From: Hyphomicrobiales bacterium | Lineage (GTDB): Bacteria; Pseudomonadota; Alphaproteobacteria; Rhizobiales; Rhizobiaceae | Length of the DNA stretch: 64,000 nt | Assembly: GCA_900472485.1 (NCBI GenBank) | Contig: UCII01000031.1 | Location: forward strand, 193-64,192 | Reading direction: 5' to 3' | Part shown: piece by piece, positions 44,262 to 52,826 of the stretch | Layout of the letters: each line of letters starts with the position of its first letter | How positions within the stretch are numbered: the first letter of the stretch is position 1 | Program-made: the position numbers and the translations under genes | The notes under the pieces: model-generated | Database searches by the model: none | What the model was told of the DNA's origin: nothing | What the model saw: the letters and a program-made list of their open reading frames with translations, nothing else

Positions 44262-45805
44262 TCTCCGACCTGCATTTTCTAAGGCCGTGGTGGCTGATGG
44301 CGCTGATCCTGCCCCCCGCGGTCATTTGGCTATCGTCGCAAACATTGGATATCAGGCGGCGCTGGAGCGGCCTGATTGCGCCCCATCTTCTCGACAGCTT
44401 GCTGGTCGAACCCGATCAACGCGGCAATCTGAGACCCGCCTGGTTGCTTGCGATTGTACTTGGTCTGTCAATCCTCGGTGTGGCCGGTCCGACCTGGCAG
44501 CATGAGGCGCCGCCCTTCCTGGCCGATACTGCGGCTCTGGTCATTGCCGTCGACCTTTCGCCGACCATGGACGCCATCGATATAAGCCCAAGCCGGATCG
44601 AGCGGGCGAAACTGAAAATCCACGATATTCTCGCGACACGGCAGGGCGCCCGCACCGGCGTGGTCGCCTACGCGGGGACAGCGCATCTTGTCGTTCCACT
44701 GACCGACGACAATGAATTGATCGAGACCTATACGGATGCGCTTGCGACCCGCATTATGCCCAAGCCCGGCAAAGATACGTCCGCTGCCCTCCATCTAGCC
44801 GACAGTTTGATGAAGGCGGAGGGCACGCCGGGCACCATCCTGCTATTGACGGACGGGATCGAGGAGGCCGCGGAAGCAGCCGCCAATCAGATCGATAGCA
44901 ATCTGCTGGTACTGGGATTTGGGACCGCAGCCGGCGGCGCCGTGAAGGCGGCAGACAGCGATGCCTCTTCACGCGATACCGCAGAAGCGCTGCATTCCAG
45001 CCTCGACCTCGGCGCTCTGCGGGACATCACCGGCAGGATGGGCGCAAAGGTCGCGACCATGACCGATGATGACGCGGATGTGCGTTGGATCGCTCTGAAC
45101 ATACAAGCGAACTTCATACGCCAGAATACTGTGAACGGTGACCGCTGGCGCGATTTCGGCTGGTGGCTTGTGGTGCCGGCGGTGCTTGCATTTGCGCTCT
45201 CGTTTCGCCGCGGCTGGGTCGTGAAATTGGCGGCTCTGGTATTAGCTATGCGTCTGATCGCACCGATCGACGCACAGGCTGCCGGTCTTGCGGACATGTG
45301 GCTAACTTCTGATCAACAGGGGCGCCTGGCCTTTGAGCGCGGACAGTTCGAGCGGGCGGCAAGCCTGTTCAGGGATCCGAACTGGAGAGGCGTCGCCCTC
45401 TATCGGGCCGGCCGCTATCAACAGGCATCGAAAGCCTTTGCGATGTCAGACACAGCGGAGGCCCAGTACAATCGGGGTAATTGCCTGGTTCATACGGGCG
45501 AATTCGATGAGGCAATTGCGGCCTATAACAAGGCTCTGGAGAAGCGAAAGCCATGGCCGGAGGCTGAGGCAAATCTGGCTGTTGCCGAGCTCTTGAAAAA
45601 GAAGCAGCAAGAGGACGACGAGGAGGCACAGGAACCAAACGAAAAACCCGACAGCATTCAGTTCGACGACAAGGGCAAGCGCGGCAAGGCAGGTGTGATC
45701 AACATGGCCGAGCAGACTTCGGAGATGTGGATCAGGAACATCGCCGTAAGCCCGGCCGACCTGATGGCGCGAAAGTTTGCCCTCGAGGATCGGGGAGCGC
45801 CATGA
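44258..45805 (+). CDS. VWA-TPR membrane protein (BatB/BatC-like fusion)
   Basis: The 515-residue protein has N-terminal helices, a VWA domain (AVDLSPTMDAIDISP, LLLTDGIEEAAE), a second membrane segment near residue 300, and TPR repeats (AEAQYNRGNCLVHTGEFDEA, IAAYNKALEKRKPWPEAEAN). The first MIDAS motif reads DxSxT instead of DxSxS. The C-terminal acidic Gln/Glu stretch is typical of BatC. Fusion of BatB and BatC is common in this operon type. ATGA overlap with BatD. Confidence 0.9.
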   Translation: MISDLHFLRPWWLMALILPPAVIWLSSQTLDIRRRWSGLIAPHLLDSLLVEPDQRGNLRPAWLLAIVLGLSILGVAGPTWQHEAPPFLADTAALVIAVDLSPTMDAIDISPSRIERAKLKIHDILATRQGARTGVVAYAGTAHLVVPLTDDNELIETYTDALATRIMPKPGKDTSAALHLADSLMKAEGTPGTILLLTDGIEEAAEAAANQIDSNLLVLGFGTAAGGAVKAADSDASSRDTAEALHSSLDLGALRDITGRMGAKVATMTDDDADVRWIALNIQANFIRQNTVNGDRWRDFGWWLVVPAVLAFALSFRRGWVVKLAALVLAMRLIAPIDAQAAGLADMWLTSDQQGRLAFERGQFERAASLFRDPNWRGVALYRAGRYQQASKAFAMSDTAEAQYNRGNCLVHTGEFDEAIAAYNKALEKRKPWPEAEANLAVAELLKKKQQEDDEEAQEPNEKPDSIQFDDKGKRGKAGVINMAEQTSEMWIRNIAVSPADLMARKFALEDRGAP

Positions 45806-47103
45806 TGAGATGGTGGCTTTGCCTATTGCTGTTGGTGCCGACCGCTGCTATGGCCGCCGAACCATTTGCTCGCGCGCGCATCGAAGATTCGAAGGCTATT
45901 GTGGCGGGCCAGCAGGTGCATCTGACGGTCGAGGTCCTTGCACCGAATTATTTCACCTCGCCGCCCCAATTTCCCCTGTTCGACCTGCCGGATGCCATGG
46001 TCACCCTTCCGAAGGGGCGAGCACGCACCGCAGTGCAATCGATCGACGGCACGCAATATTCCATGATCGCCCACACCTATGTGATCGTTCCGGAGTCTTC
46101 GGGGACCTTCGATGTCCCGCCAATACGAATAGAACTCGGTTATTTTGGAGATGGCGCACCGGTCGAAGCGGTGGCAGCAACGCAGCCAGTTTCCTTTGAT
46201 GTTGCAGCCGGCACGAATGGTAGGGACGGAAGTACAGCCGCCGAGTTTGCGGCCCGTGACCTTGAGATCACTGAGACGTTCGACCGCGATCCCGCTCGGT
46301 TGCAGACCGGGGATACGCTTATTCGGACAATCTCGATTACTGCCGCCGATACCCAGTCGTTGCTAATGCCGCCTGTCGACTTCGGTTTGGTCGACGGGCT
46401 TCGCCAATATGTAAGGCAACCAGCGCTTACCGATAATGTCGCTCAGGGCAGGGGTACGGTGAGCCGCCGAACAGAAACCATCGCCTATACCTTAACAGCG
46501 GCCGGGAGCTTCGCGCTTCCAAAGATCGATTATCCCTGGTTTGACCTCGACGCCCACGAGCCAGCCGTCGCCGCGCTACCGGCGCGGACAATCATTGTCT
46601 CGAAGGCGCCTGCTGTTGCTGGAATCACGCCGGCTTTTCCCGATCGTGAAACGCATGAGAGCTTTGAAGAACGGCGCGCCGTCGCCATTCGGATTCTTGG
46701 CACCCTGTTATTGATTGGTCTCGTTTGGCGCGCACGTGAGCTTCCGAAAAAAATAGCCAGGACCGCCAGAAATGCCCTCACGCGCCTATCGCAGTCGCGC
46801 CGCTACCGGCTCCGACAATTGAAGAGGACTATTGACTCGGCCGAACTCTGCAATGTCTATGCCGCACTTCAGCAATGGAGCAGGTCGGAGGGCTATCATA
46901 CGCTGCATGCATGGGCTAGCGCCCGTCAGCCGGAACTGCTCGGCCATATACAGGCGCTTGAGGCCAAGCTCTTTGGCGGGGGCCTGAACGATGTCGATCG
47001 GAAACGCATTGCAGCGCTTGTCGCAAGAGGACAGGCACGAGGTTTTGCGCGAACATCGGGCCGGCACCTTCCGGCACTCAATCCGATCTCAAAGCCCCGC
47101 TAG
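45802..47103 (+). CDS. BatD-like protein
   Basis: The 433-residue protein has a signal peptide (MMRWWLCLLLLVPTAAMAAE), Ig-like beta domains (VHLTVEVLAPNYFTSPPQF, TYVIVPESSGTFDVPPIRI, AYTLTAAGSFALPKIDYPWF) and a membrane helix near residue 300 followed by a cytoplasmic helical tail. This is the BatD layout. It completes the MoxR-DUF58-DUF4381-BatA-BatBC-BatD unit, an envelope complex linked to stress tolerance in other bacteria. No box lies between it and MoxR. Confidence 0.87.
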   Translation: MMRWWLCLLLLVPTAAMAAEPFARARIEDSKAIVAGQQVHLTVEVLAPNYFTSPPQFPLFDLPDAMVTLPKGRARTAVQSIDGTQYSMIAHTYVIVPESSGTFDVPPIRIELGYFGDGAPVEAVAATQPVSFDVAAGTNGRDGSTAAEFAARDLEITETFDRDPARLQTGDTLIRTISITAADTQSLLMPPVDFGLVDGLRQYVRQPALTDNVAQGRGTVSRRTETIAYTLTAAGSFALPKIDYPWFDLDAHEPAVAALPARTIIVSKAPAVAGITPAFPDRETHESFEERRAVAIRILGTLLLIGLVWRARELPKKIARTARNALTRLSQSRRYRLRQLKRTIDSAELCNVYAALQQWSRSEGYHTLHAWASARQPELLGHIQALEAKLFGGGLNDVDRKRIAALVARGQARGFARTSGRHLPALNPISKPR

Positions 47104-47152
47104 CGCCACAATGGAGCGCCTCTACGGCGGGCTTACGTAAACGTTGCCGCGA

Positions 47153-47172
47153 TTTACTGTTGCGTACTTACG
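47153..47172 (+). promoter_or_regulatory. Island box d (upstream of the formylglycine-generating enzyme)
   Basis: Plus-strand TTTACTGTTGCGTACTTACG, 50 bp before the preferred start, the same spacing as box b. A partial TTAC repeat lies 21 bp upstream. Confidence 0.75.
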
Positions 47173-47222
47173 CGCAGACATTGGGCTGAGCAAACATGGC
47201 CTCTCATCAACCGGAGGCGACG

Positions 47223-48188
47223 ATGTCACTGGCGTTCGACTGCGCGGAACAGGAAGGGACGGCCCCTGCCGGCATGATATGGATACCGGGACAAACCTAC
47301 AGGATGGGATCAAACGATCATTATCCCGAGGAAGCACCGGCGCATCTGGTCAAGGTGGACGGCTTCTGGATCGACGAGACACCGGTCACAAATCGGCGCT
47401 TCATGCAATTCGTCCAGGAAACCGGCTATGTGACGATGGCGGAAAAAGCCCCTGACCCAAGGGACTATCCAGGCGCGCTTCCGTCCATGCTAAGGGCGGG
47501 TTCGCTCGTCTTCTCATCCCCGAAGACCGTGGTGGGCCCAGATCTCAAGCAATGGTGGACATTCAAGTTCGGAGCCAACTGGCGCCGCCCGCTTGGCGGT
47601 ATGAGCGATCTTCGGGGCAAACTCGATCACCCTGTTGTCCATGTCGCCTGGACGGATGCGAAAGCCTATGCCGATTGGGCAGGACTGGAGCTGCCGACGG
47701 AAGCCGAATGGGAGCTGGCCGCCCGCGGCGGATTGTCCGACATGGAATTTGCCTGGGGCGAGGAGTTGCGGCCGGAAGGCAAATCCATGGCCAATATCTG
47801 GCAGGGAACCTTTCCAACCCATTCGACCAAGCCCAAGGGTCAGGAACGCACCACGCCAGTACGGTCCTTCCCGGCCAACGGCTACGGTCTCTATGACATG
47901 ATCGGCAATGTCTGGGAATGGACGGCAGACTATTGGAGCACCCGCCATCCGGAACCTGCGGCGCATTCCTGCTGCATTCCGAGCAATCCAAGGGGCGGAG
48001 CCGTCGAGGCCAGCTACGACCCTCGACAACCGAACATCAAAATTGCGCGCCGCGTATTGAAGGGCGGCTCGCATTTGTGCGCCCCGAACTATTGCCGCCG
48101 CTACCGCCCCGCCGCCCGGCATGCCGAGCCGGAGGACACCTCCACGAGCCATGTGGGCTTTCGATGCGTGAGACGAATTAAAGCGTAA
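47223..48188 (+). CDS. Formylglycine-generating enzyme (SUMF1 family)
   Basis: The 321-residue protein has the FGE fold: GMIWIPGQTYRMGSNDHYPE, GFWIDETPVTNRRFMQFV, LPTEAEWELAARGG, GNVWEWTADYW, and the C-terminal catalytic pair C286 and C291 in SHLCAPNYCRRYRPAAR, ending GFRCVRR. FGE oxidises the C-x-A/P-x-R cysteine of sulfatases to formylglycine, so its partner should be the Cys-type sulfatase at 39117. The ATG at 47223 has CGGAGG; one at 47196 lacks it. No signal peptide, so it acts in the cytoplasm. Confidence 0.93.
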   Translation: MSLAFDCAEQEGTAPAGMIWIPGQTYRMGSNDHYPEEAPAHLVKVDGFWIDETPVTNRRFMQFVQETGYVTMAEKAPDPRDYPGALPSMLRAGSLVFSSPKTVVGPDLKQWWTFKFGANWRRPLGGMSDLRGKLDHPVVHVAWTDAKAYADWAGLELPTEAEWELAARGGLSDMEFAWGEELRPEGKSMANIWQGTFPTHSTKPKGQERTTPVRSFPANGYGLYDMIGNVWEWTADYWSTRHPEPAAHSCCIPSNPRGGAVEASYDPRQPNIKIARRVLKGGSHLCAPNYCRRYRPAARHAEPEDTSTSHVGFRCVRRIKA

Positions 48189-48199
48189 GGAGAACTGCG

Positions 48200-49213
48200 A
48201 TGAACAGAGCTCATGATAAGGTCGAGGCGGCTCTCGCCTCCTTGATCGCAGGGCTGGCCTTGCTCCTGATTGGCGTGCTCCCCGCTCTGGCGCAGGAGCC
48301 ATTGGCATCATGGAACGACACGGCGGCCAAGTCGCGCATCATCGATTTCGTCAAGGCGACCGTCACGCAAGGCGGTGAAGGCTATGTTGCGCCAGAGTAT
48401 CGGATCGCTGTCTTCGACAATGATGGAACACTCTGGACCGAGCAGCCATATTATGTGCAGTTCGGCTTCATGCTCGATCGCGTGAAGACGCTCGCGCCAC
48501 AACATCCGGAATGGAAGACGAAGGAACCGTTCAAAAGCATTCTGAATGGCGACCTGAAAGGTTTGGCCAAAGGCGGGGAGATGGGGATCGTCGAACTGGC
48601 CACGGCAACCCATGCCGGCATGACGACCGATCAATTCAGCAAGATAGTCACGGACTGGTTTGTCAAAGCGACCCATCCGAAGACCGGCAAGCCTTATACG
48701 GACATGAGCTATCTGCCGATGCGCGAACTTCTGGACTATTTACGCGCCAATGGTTTCAAGACCTATATCGTGTCTGGCGGCGGCGTCGAATTCATGCGGC
48801 CGGTAACGGAACGCCTGTACGGCATTCCGCCCGAGCAGGTCGTCGGCAGCACCATTGCCACCGAATATGCGATCGTCGGCGATGTGCCGGTGCTCAAACG
48901 CCTGCCCAAGATCGATTTCGTGGATGATGGCCGAGGCAAGCCCTCCGGGATCAACAAGTTCATCGGCCGCAAGCCGATCTTCGTGGCCGGCAATTCCGAC
49001 GGCGACTATGAGATGATGCGCTGGGTGACCGCGGCGAAGGGGCCGGGTTTTGCCATGCTCATCCACCATACCGATGCTGACCGGGAATATGCCTATGACC
49101 GGCAATCAGCCTTCGGCAAGCTCGACAGGGCTCTCGATGAAGCGGAACGCCGCAATTGGCTTGTGGTCGACATGAAGAAGGACTGGAAGAAGGTCTTTAC
49201 CTTCGAGCAATGA
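48200..49213 (+). CDS. Exported HAD superfamily phosphatase-like protein
   Basis: The 337-residue protein has a signal peptide (hydrophobic residues about 13-30, cleavage near ALAQE), then HAD motif I FDNDGTLW with D73 and D75, motif II YIVSGGG, and motif IV FVAGNSDGDYEMM. HAD members like this act as acid phosphatases. It follows the FGE gene by 11 bp with AAGGAG before the ATG, so the two share box d. The substrate is unknown; periplasmic dephosphorylation is inferred from the signal peptide. Confidence 0.88.
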   Translation: MNRAHDKVEAALASLIAGLALLLIGVLPALAQEPLASWNDTAAKSRIIDFVKATVTQGGEGYVAPEYRIAVFDNDGTLWTEQPYYVQFGFMLDRVKTLAPQHPEWKTKEPFKSILNGDLKGLAKGGEMGIVELATATHAGMTTDQFSKIVTDWFVKATHPKTGKPYTDMSYLPMRELLDYLRANGFKTYIVSGGGVEFMRPVTERLYGIPPEQVVGSTIATEYAIVGDVPVLKRLPKIDFVDDGRGKPSGINKFIGRKPIFVAGNSDGDYEMMRWVTAAKGPGFAMLIHHTDADREYAYDRQSAFGKLDRALDEAERRNWLVVDMKKDWKKVFTFEQ

Positions 49214-49422
49214 CTTTAAGATCGCCGATTTCACCGACCTGCGGCACGCATGGCTTCCTTGACGCAACGACATTTATCGCTGTGCCAGGAAGCCATTTCG
49301 CGACCTTACCAGGGCCGCCTGCCTTTGAGTTGGGAATTCAAGCCATGCTGATCAGGCGCCAATTTCGTCACTATCCTGCGCTTCAGCTGATCAAGGATCA
49401 GCGTCCACGGATTTGAGATCGC

Positions 49423-50403
49423 CTATTGTGCGGCCACCGGCTTGGTAATGGATAACGGTACGGAGAAGGTGACATAGACAGCGTCACCCCCGGCGCGGTT
49501 TTTCGTATCAAACTCATGGAAGTATTTTAGGCGGGTGGACACCGGCAGTTCGCCCACCTTGAAATTCCAGCCGACCGTCGCGCCAATTGCCAGCGAACGC
49601 CCCTTGAAGCTACCGAGAGTGGCGCCTTCTCCGCTATCGCCGGTCACTTGCTGATAGTAGTAACCAACCAAGCCGGCGTCGAATTGCTCGTTGAAATGCT
49701 GGACCGCGGCCCATTCAAAATGAAACTCGTTTCCGGTCCGATAATTCGTCGCGGGATTTTCAGCATTAAAGGTCATCCCGACCGTTCCAGATAGGTCGAG
49801 GCCGATCGAAGGATCGAGCCAGGTCAAGGAACCTGACACGTCCGCGCCCCAATGGTGAAACGCAACGTTGGAGATTTCGCCATTTTGATAGTCGCCGATC
49901 GGCACGTTGACCATAACACCAGTCTGCCAATGGAAGTTGCCGGCTTCCCAACCCAGCAGGCCGCTGACCACGGGATCGCCGACCGTGAAAACCGTGTCGG
50001 TCACGTTGCCGTCGAGGGTGCGCCCACGAGGACCAGTCAAGGTCACGTCCGCCGATGTCTTCATCCAGCCGACCGGCAGCGTAGCCGACAAACCAAATCG
50101 CCCTCCCGCGACATCTTCCGGAAGTATCCATAAAATGGTCGGCAGCTCGAAGACCGCGTTACCCTTGACACCGACGGCAACCTTGCCGCCCACCGGCAAG
50201 GATTTGCCCCCGCCCAGATCGCCTGAGTAGATGTAGATGTCATTCTGAAAATAGACGCCCGGCGGCGGCGTGATCCCCGCGGCGGGGCCTTTGGATCCGA
50301 GCAGATAGAAGCCAGTCCCATTTTCCGCTGCGTGGGTTGCGGCACCCGATAGCAATAAGGAAATGCTCGCAGCCAGCAGACGGGCCATATGATGCGACTT
50401 CAT
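49423..50403 (-). CDS. Outer-membrane transporter-like beta-barrel protein 1
   Basis: The 326-residue protein has a signal peptide (residues about 1-26, cleavage near THAAE). Then come alternating amphipathic strands and turns typical of the family simply named transporter: NGTGFYLLGSKGPAAGITPP, HWQTGVMVNVPIGDYQNGEI, FEWAAVQHFNEQFDAGLVGY, and an aromatic-poor terminal strand YVTFSVPLSITKP. GAGGGGAAAC before the ATG at 50403 supports this start. Box e is 68 bp upstream. The substrate is unknown. Confidence 0.8.
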   Translation of the reverse strand: MKSHHMARLLAASISLLLSGAATHAAENGTGFYLLGSKGPAAGITPPPGVYFQNDIYIYSGDLGGGKSLPVGGKVAVGVKGNAVFELPTILWILPEDVAGGRFGLSATLPVGWMKTSADVTLTGPRGRTLDGNVTDTVFTVGDPVVSGLLGWEAGNFHWQTGVMVNVPIGDYQNGEISNVAFHHWGADVSGSLTWLDPSIGLDLSGTVGMTFNAENPATNYRTGNEFHFEWAAVQHFNEQFDAGLVGYYYQQVTGDSGEGATLGSFKGRSLAIGATVGWNFKVGELPVSTRLKYFHEFDTKNRAGGDAVYVTFSVPLSITKPVAAQ

Positions 50404-50471
50404 GCGTTTCCCCTCGAACACATCTACCAATCCCTACGATTGACGGCAGGATGGGGCGCACCAGCATTCCG

Positions 50472-50491
50472 TACAAGTACGCAACCGTAAA
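50472..50491 (-). promoter_or_regulatory. Island box e (upstream of transporter-like protein 1)
   Basis: Minus-strand TTTACGGTTGCGTACTTGTA, 68 bp before the start. The last three positions deviate from the consensus. A TTAC repeat lies 12 bp upstream on the same strand. It also borders the 3' end of the ToxR-like regulator gene. Confidence 0.7.
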
Positions 50492-50503
50492 TGCAGGCGT
50501 AAG

Positions 50504-52213
50504 TTACGGCCGGCTGCTGCTGGCGAACGCGGCAAAATTGGCGCCAGCCTTAGAAAGTCCGTTTTCAAGATCCGCTACGATCTGGGGCTGCATTCGAGCG
50601 GTCGCCATTCGCTGATGAAAAAGGCGTTCGAAATCGCGATCGCGCCCCATGGCATCATCGAGACGAGCATTGGCATCCGGTGCGCCGAGCTGGCCCAAAG
50701 CCGCCGCTCTGACGGCACGAACCATAAAATCGGTGCAGTTGACCTGCTCCGCAAGCAACGATGCTTCCGACCAATTACCGTTTCGATAGGCATCGAGCGC
50801 AAGCACCAGCATCGCGTCGCGGGGCGGCGCATCACTCTCGTCGCTGGCCGTCCGCGCCAGATCCACGCCAGCCTTCCAATAGCCTGATGAGAATAGTACG
50901 AGCCCCATAGATGCCGCGACCTCGGGACTATGAGGATTGAGCGAGATCGCCCTATTGCCCGCTTCGATGGCGGCGTCAGTCCTGCCGTCGAGGAAATGTA
51001 CCGTCAATAAGGCCGTCTGTGCCCGATCGGACAATGGCGCAAGCGAGGCTGCCCGTTTCGCAAGCGCGAGTGCGCGAGCACGCGTAACGGCATCGATCGG
51101 GTGCCCGCGTGGCGATAACAGGACGCGGGCTAGAAGAGCATTCGCATCGGGATCATCAGGCACCCGCACTAGTGTGCGTTCCAAGCAGTCGGCGGCCGCC
51201 GTCGTATCGAGACTTCCCCCCTCGTCCAAAGCAAACTCCGCTCGAAGCACGCACGCGTTACCGAGCGCACCCTTTGAACTGTGCTGCATTTCGATGGTGT
51301 TGACGATGCCTCGGGTCGCTGCAATTCGTCTTGCCAATATGCCAGCCATCTCCTCCTGGATCGCGGCAACACTTCGACCATTGGCCTCCACCCGCTCGAC
51401 GCCTGACTTCAGAAGGTCGCCGGAACTACGGTCGACAACTTGCCACCAGACGCTGCGATCATCGCTATCGCCATAGTATTTGATCTCGACATCGTAGCTG
51501 CGTTCGGTGCCACCCTTCCGCACGGCAGCGAAGGTTGGTTTTGCCACCACAACTGTCTGAAACTGCGTGAGCGCAGTGAGCAGCATGTCCCGCGCGAGGC
51601 CAGCTTCGCCAACCATGTCGGGCGAGGCGGCCAACATTGTTACAGTCAGTGTCGGTTTGGTCGTTATCGCCGGCGCCAGGCGCAGGAGGCCAGCAGCCGC
51701 AAGCAGGCCAAGTATCGCCAGTGCTGCTCCCGCGACCGCGATCCAATAGCGCCGGCGCTCTACTGGCGCGATCGCAAACCCCAGCCCCGACGCCTTAGTC
51801 GGACGGGCAAACTCGTTTGTGATAGCAAGGGTCCGATACTCTCGAACGAGCGGCGTCTTGAGAAACAGCGTTAGATAGCTGCCCTTCGGAATATGTATCG
51901 ATACGCCCAGCTCCGCGCCAAATACGCTATAATAGCTTTCCAGACTGGTCCGCAGACGGCTAATTTCGATTCGAACGATGGGGTCGTTTGCAGCATCGAA
52001 CCCGCTTGGTCGCCCCAAGACGTCAAGGGCAATGGAATAGGCCTTCACACCCTCTTCACATCCCGCGAGCCGGCGTTCGGCTAGATAACGGAGAATATCA
52101 CGCTGTCGATCAGACACGCGAAACCTGTCGTCGCCGAGCAACCGCTCAAGCTCACGTCTCGCGCTGTCGAGGGAGGCTTCACGCTCTCCAATCTCGTGCG
52201 ATTTGGTCCCCAT
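50504..52213 (-). CDS. ToxR-like membrane regulator: wHTH-like domain, membrane helix, TPR-like C-terminus
   Basis: The 569-residue protein has an N-terminal module (residues about 25-120: FRVSDRQRDILRYLAERRLA, VKAYSIALDVLGRP, DPIVRIEISRLRTSLESYYS, IHIPKGSY). This module recurs before adenylate cyclase and TPR domains in many proteobacteria and looks like a winged helix. One membrane helix spans residues 157-179. The periplasmic part has helical, TPR-like repeats. The topology is that of one-component membrane regulators (ToxR/CadC). It is the only regulator in the island and so the best candidate to bind the 20-bp boxes. It probably shares box f with the 97-residue gene. Confidence 0.8.
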   Translation of the reverse strand: MGTKSHEIGEREASLDSARRELERLLGDDRFRVSDRQRDILRYLAERRLAGCEEGVKAYSIALDVLGRPSGFDAANDPIVRIEISRLRTSLESYYSVFGAELGVSIHIPKGSYLTLFLKTPLVREYRTLAITNEFARPTKASGLGFAIAPVERRRYWIAVAGAALAILGLLAAAGLLRLAPAITTKPTLTVTMLAASPDMVGEAGLARDMLLTALTQFQTVVVAKPTFAAVRKGGTERSYDVEIKYYGDSDDRSVWWQVVDRSSGDLLKSGVERVEANGRSVAAIQEEMAGILARRIAATRGIVNTIEMQHSSKGALGNACVLRAEFALDEGGSLDTTAAADCLERTLVRVPDDPDANALLARVLLSPRGHPIDAVTRARALALAKRAASLAPLSDRAQTALLTVHFLDGRTDAAIEAGNRAISLNPHSPEVAASMGLVLFSSGYWKAGVDLARTASDESDAPPRDAMLVLALDAYRNGNWSEASLLAEQVNCTDFMVRAVRAAALGQLGAPDANARLDDAMGRDRDFERLFHQRMATARMQPQIVADLENGLSKAGANFAAFASSSRP

Positions 52214-52338
52214 ATCCCCAGCCCTCACATACGTATATACTAATGTAGGACTATTGTATCTATAACTGCATAATGGATGGTTGCAATACAAATTGCGAAC
52301 AAAACCAATGCGGGCTAAACCCACCCAGAGGCAACGTT

Positions 52339-52632
52339 TCAATCTGAAGCGTCTGATCCGCTTTGGAGAATGTGCTGGATAATGTCTGCTTCGATGTCGC
52401 GGCAGACAGCCTCGTATTCTACAACCAGACGATTGCCCTTTCCCTCCCGCTGAAATCGCTCTAGCGCAAGGCTTGCTTCCTCGTACGCTTCAAAAAGATC
52501 GTCCAATCTTCGGCTCTGTGCCGCGAGTATCTGAAGCCGTCCCCTTAACGCCGGCAGCTTGAGCATGAGCCGCCATAGACCGCGCTGTGCCGTTTTGCTC
52601 GCATGACCGGCTTCGCTGCCGCGCTTATCCAT
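52339..52632 (-). CDS. 97-residue helical protein of unknown function
   Basis: I do not recognise this family. The protein is charged and almost entirely helical, with a likely coiled coil (RLQILAAQSRRLDDLFEAYE, ASLALERFQREG), and has no signal or membrane helix. The start at 52632 is chosen because box f sits 60 bp upstream; the frame is open to 52740, across the box. The ToxR-like regulator starts 125 bp downstream on the same strand, so both may be cotranscribed and this small protein could modulate it. Confidence 0.65.
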   Translation of the reverse strand: MDKRGSEAGHASKTAQRGLWRLMLKLPALRGRLQILAAQSRRLDDLFEAYEEASLALERFQREGKGNRLVVEYEAVCRDIEADIIQHILQSGSDASD

Positions 52633-52692
52633 CGTAACGACGACCTTCCCCAAGGAGGTTTTCGATCGACTATGAGATCTCGTGCCGGAAAA

Positions 52693-52712
52693 CGTAAGTA
52701 CGTTACCGTAAA
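52693..52712 (-). promoter_or_regulatory. Island box f (upstream of the 97-residue gene and the regulator)
   Basis: Minus-strand TTTACGGTAACGTACTTACG, 60 bp before the 97-residue gene. It differs from the consensus in AA instead of TG in the centre. It faces away from box g with 42 bp between them, mirroring the a/b pair. Confidence 0.7.
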
Positions 52713-52754
52713 TACCTTGCAATGGGTGCCGCACCGGCATCGTTTACACGGGGA

Positions 52755-52774
52755 TTTACCGTTGCGTACTCGCG
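52755..52774 (+). promoter_or_regulatory. Island box g (upstream of transporter-like protein 2)
   Basis: Plus-strand TTTACCGTTGCGTACTCGCG, 52 bp before the preferred start. An additional TTTAC lies exactly 12 bp upstream. Confidence 0.7.
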
Positions 52775-52826
52775 CGCCCGCGGCGAACATGACTTCATGG
52801 CAGCAGCTGATGTGGAGGCTGCTCGG

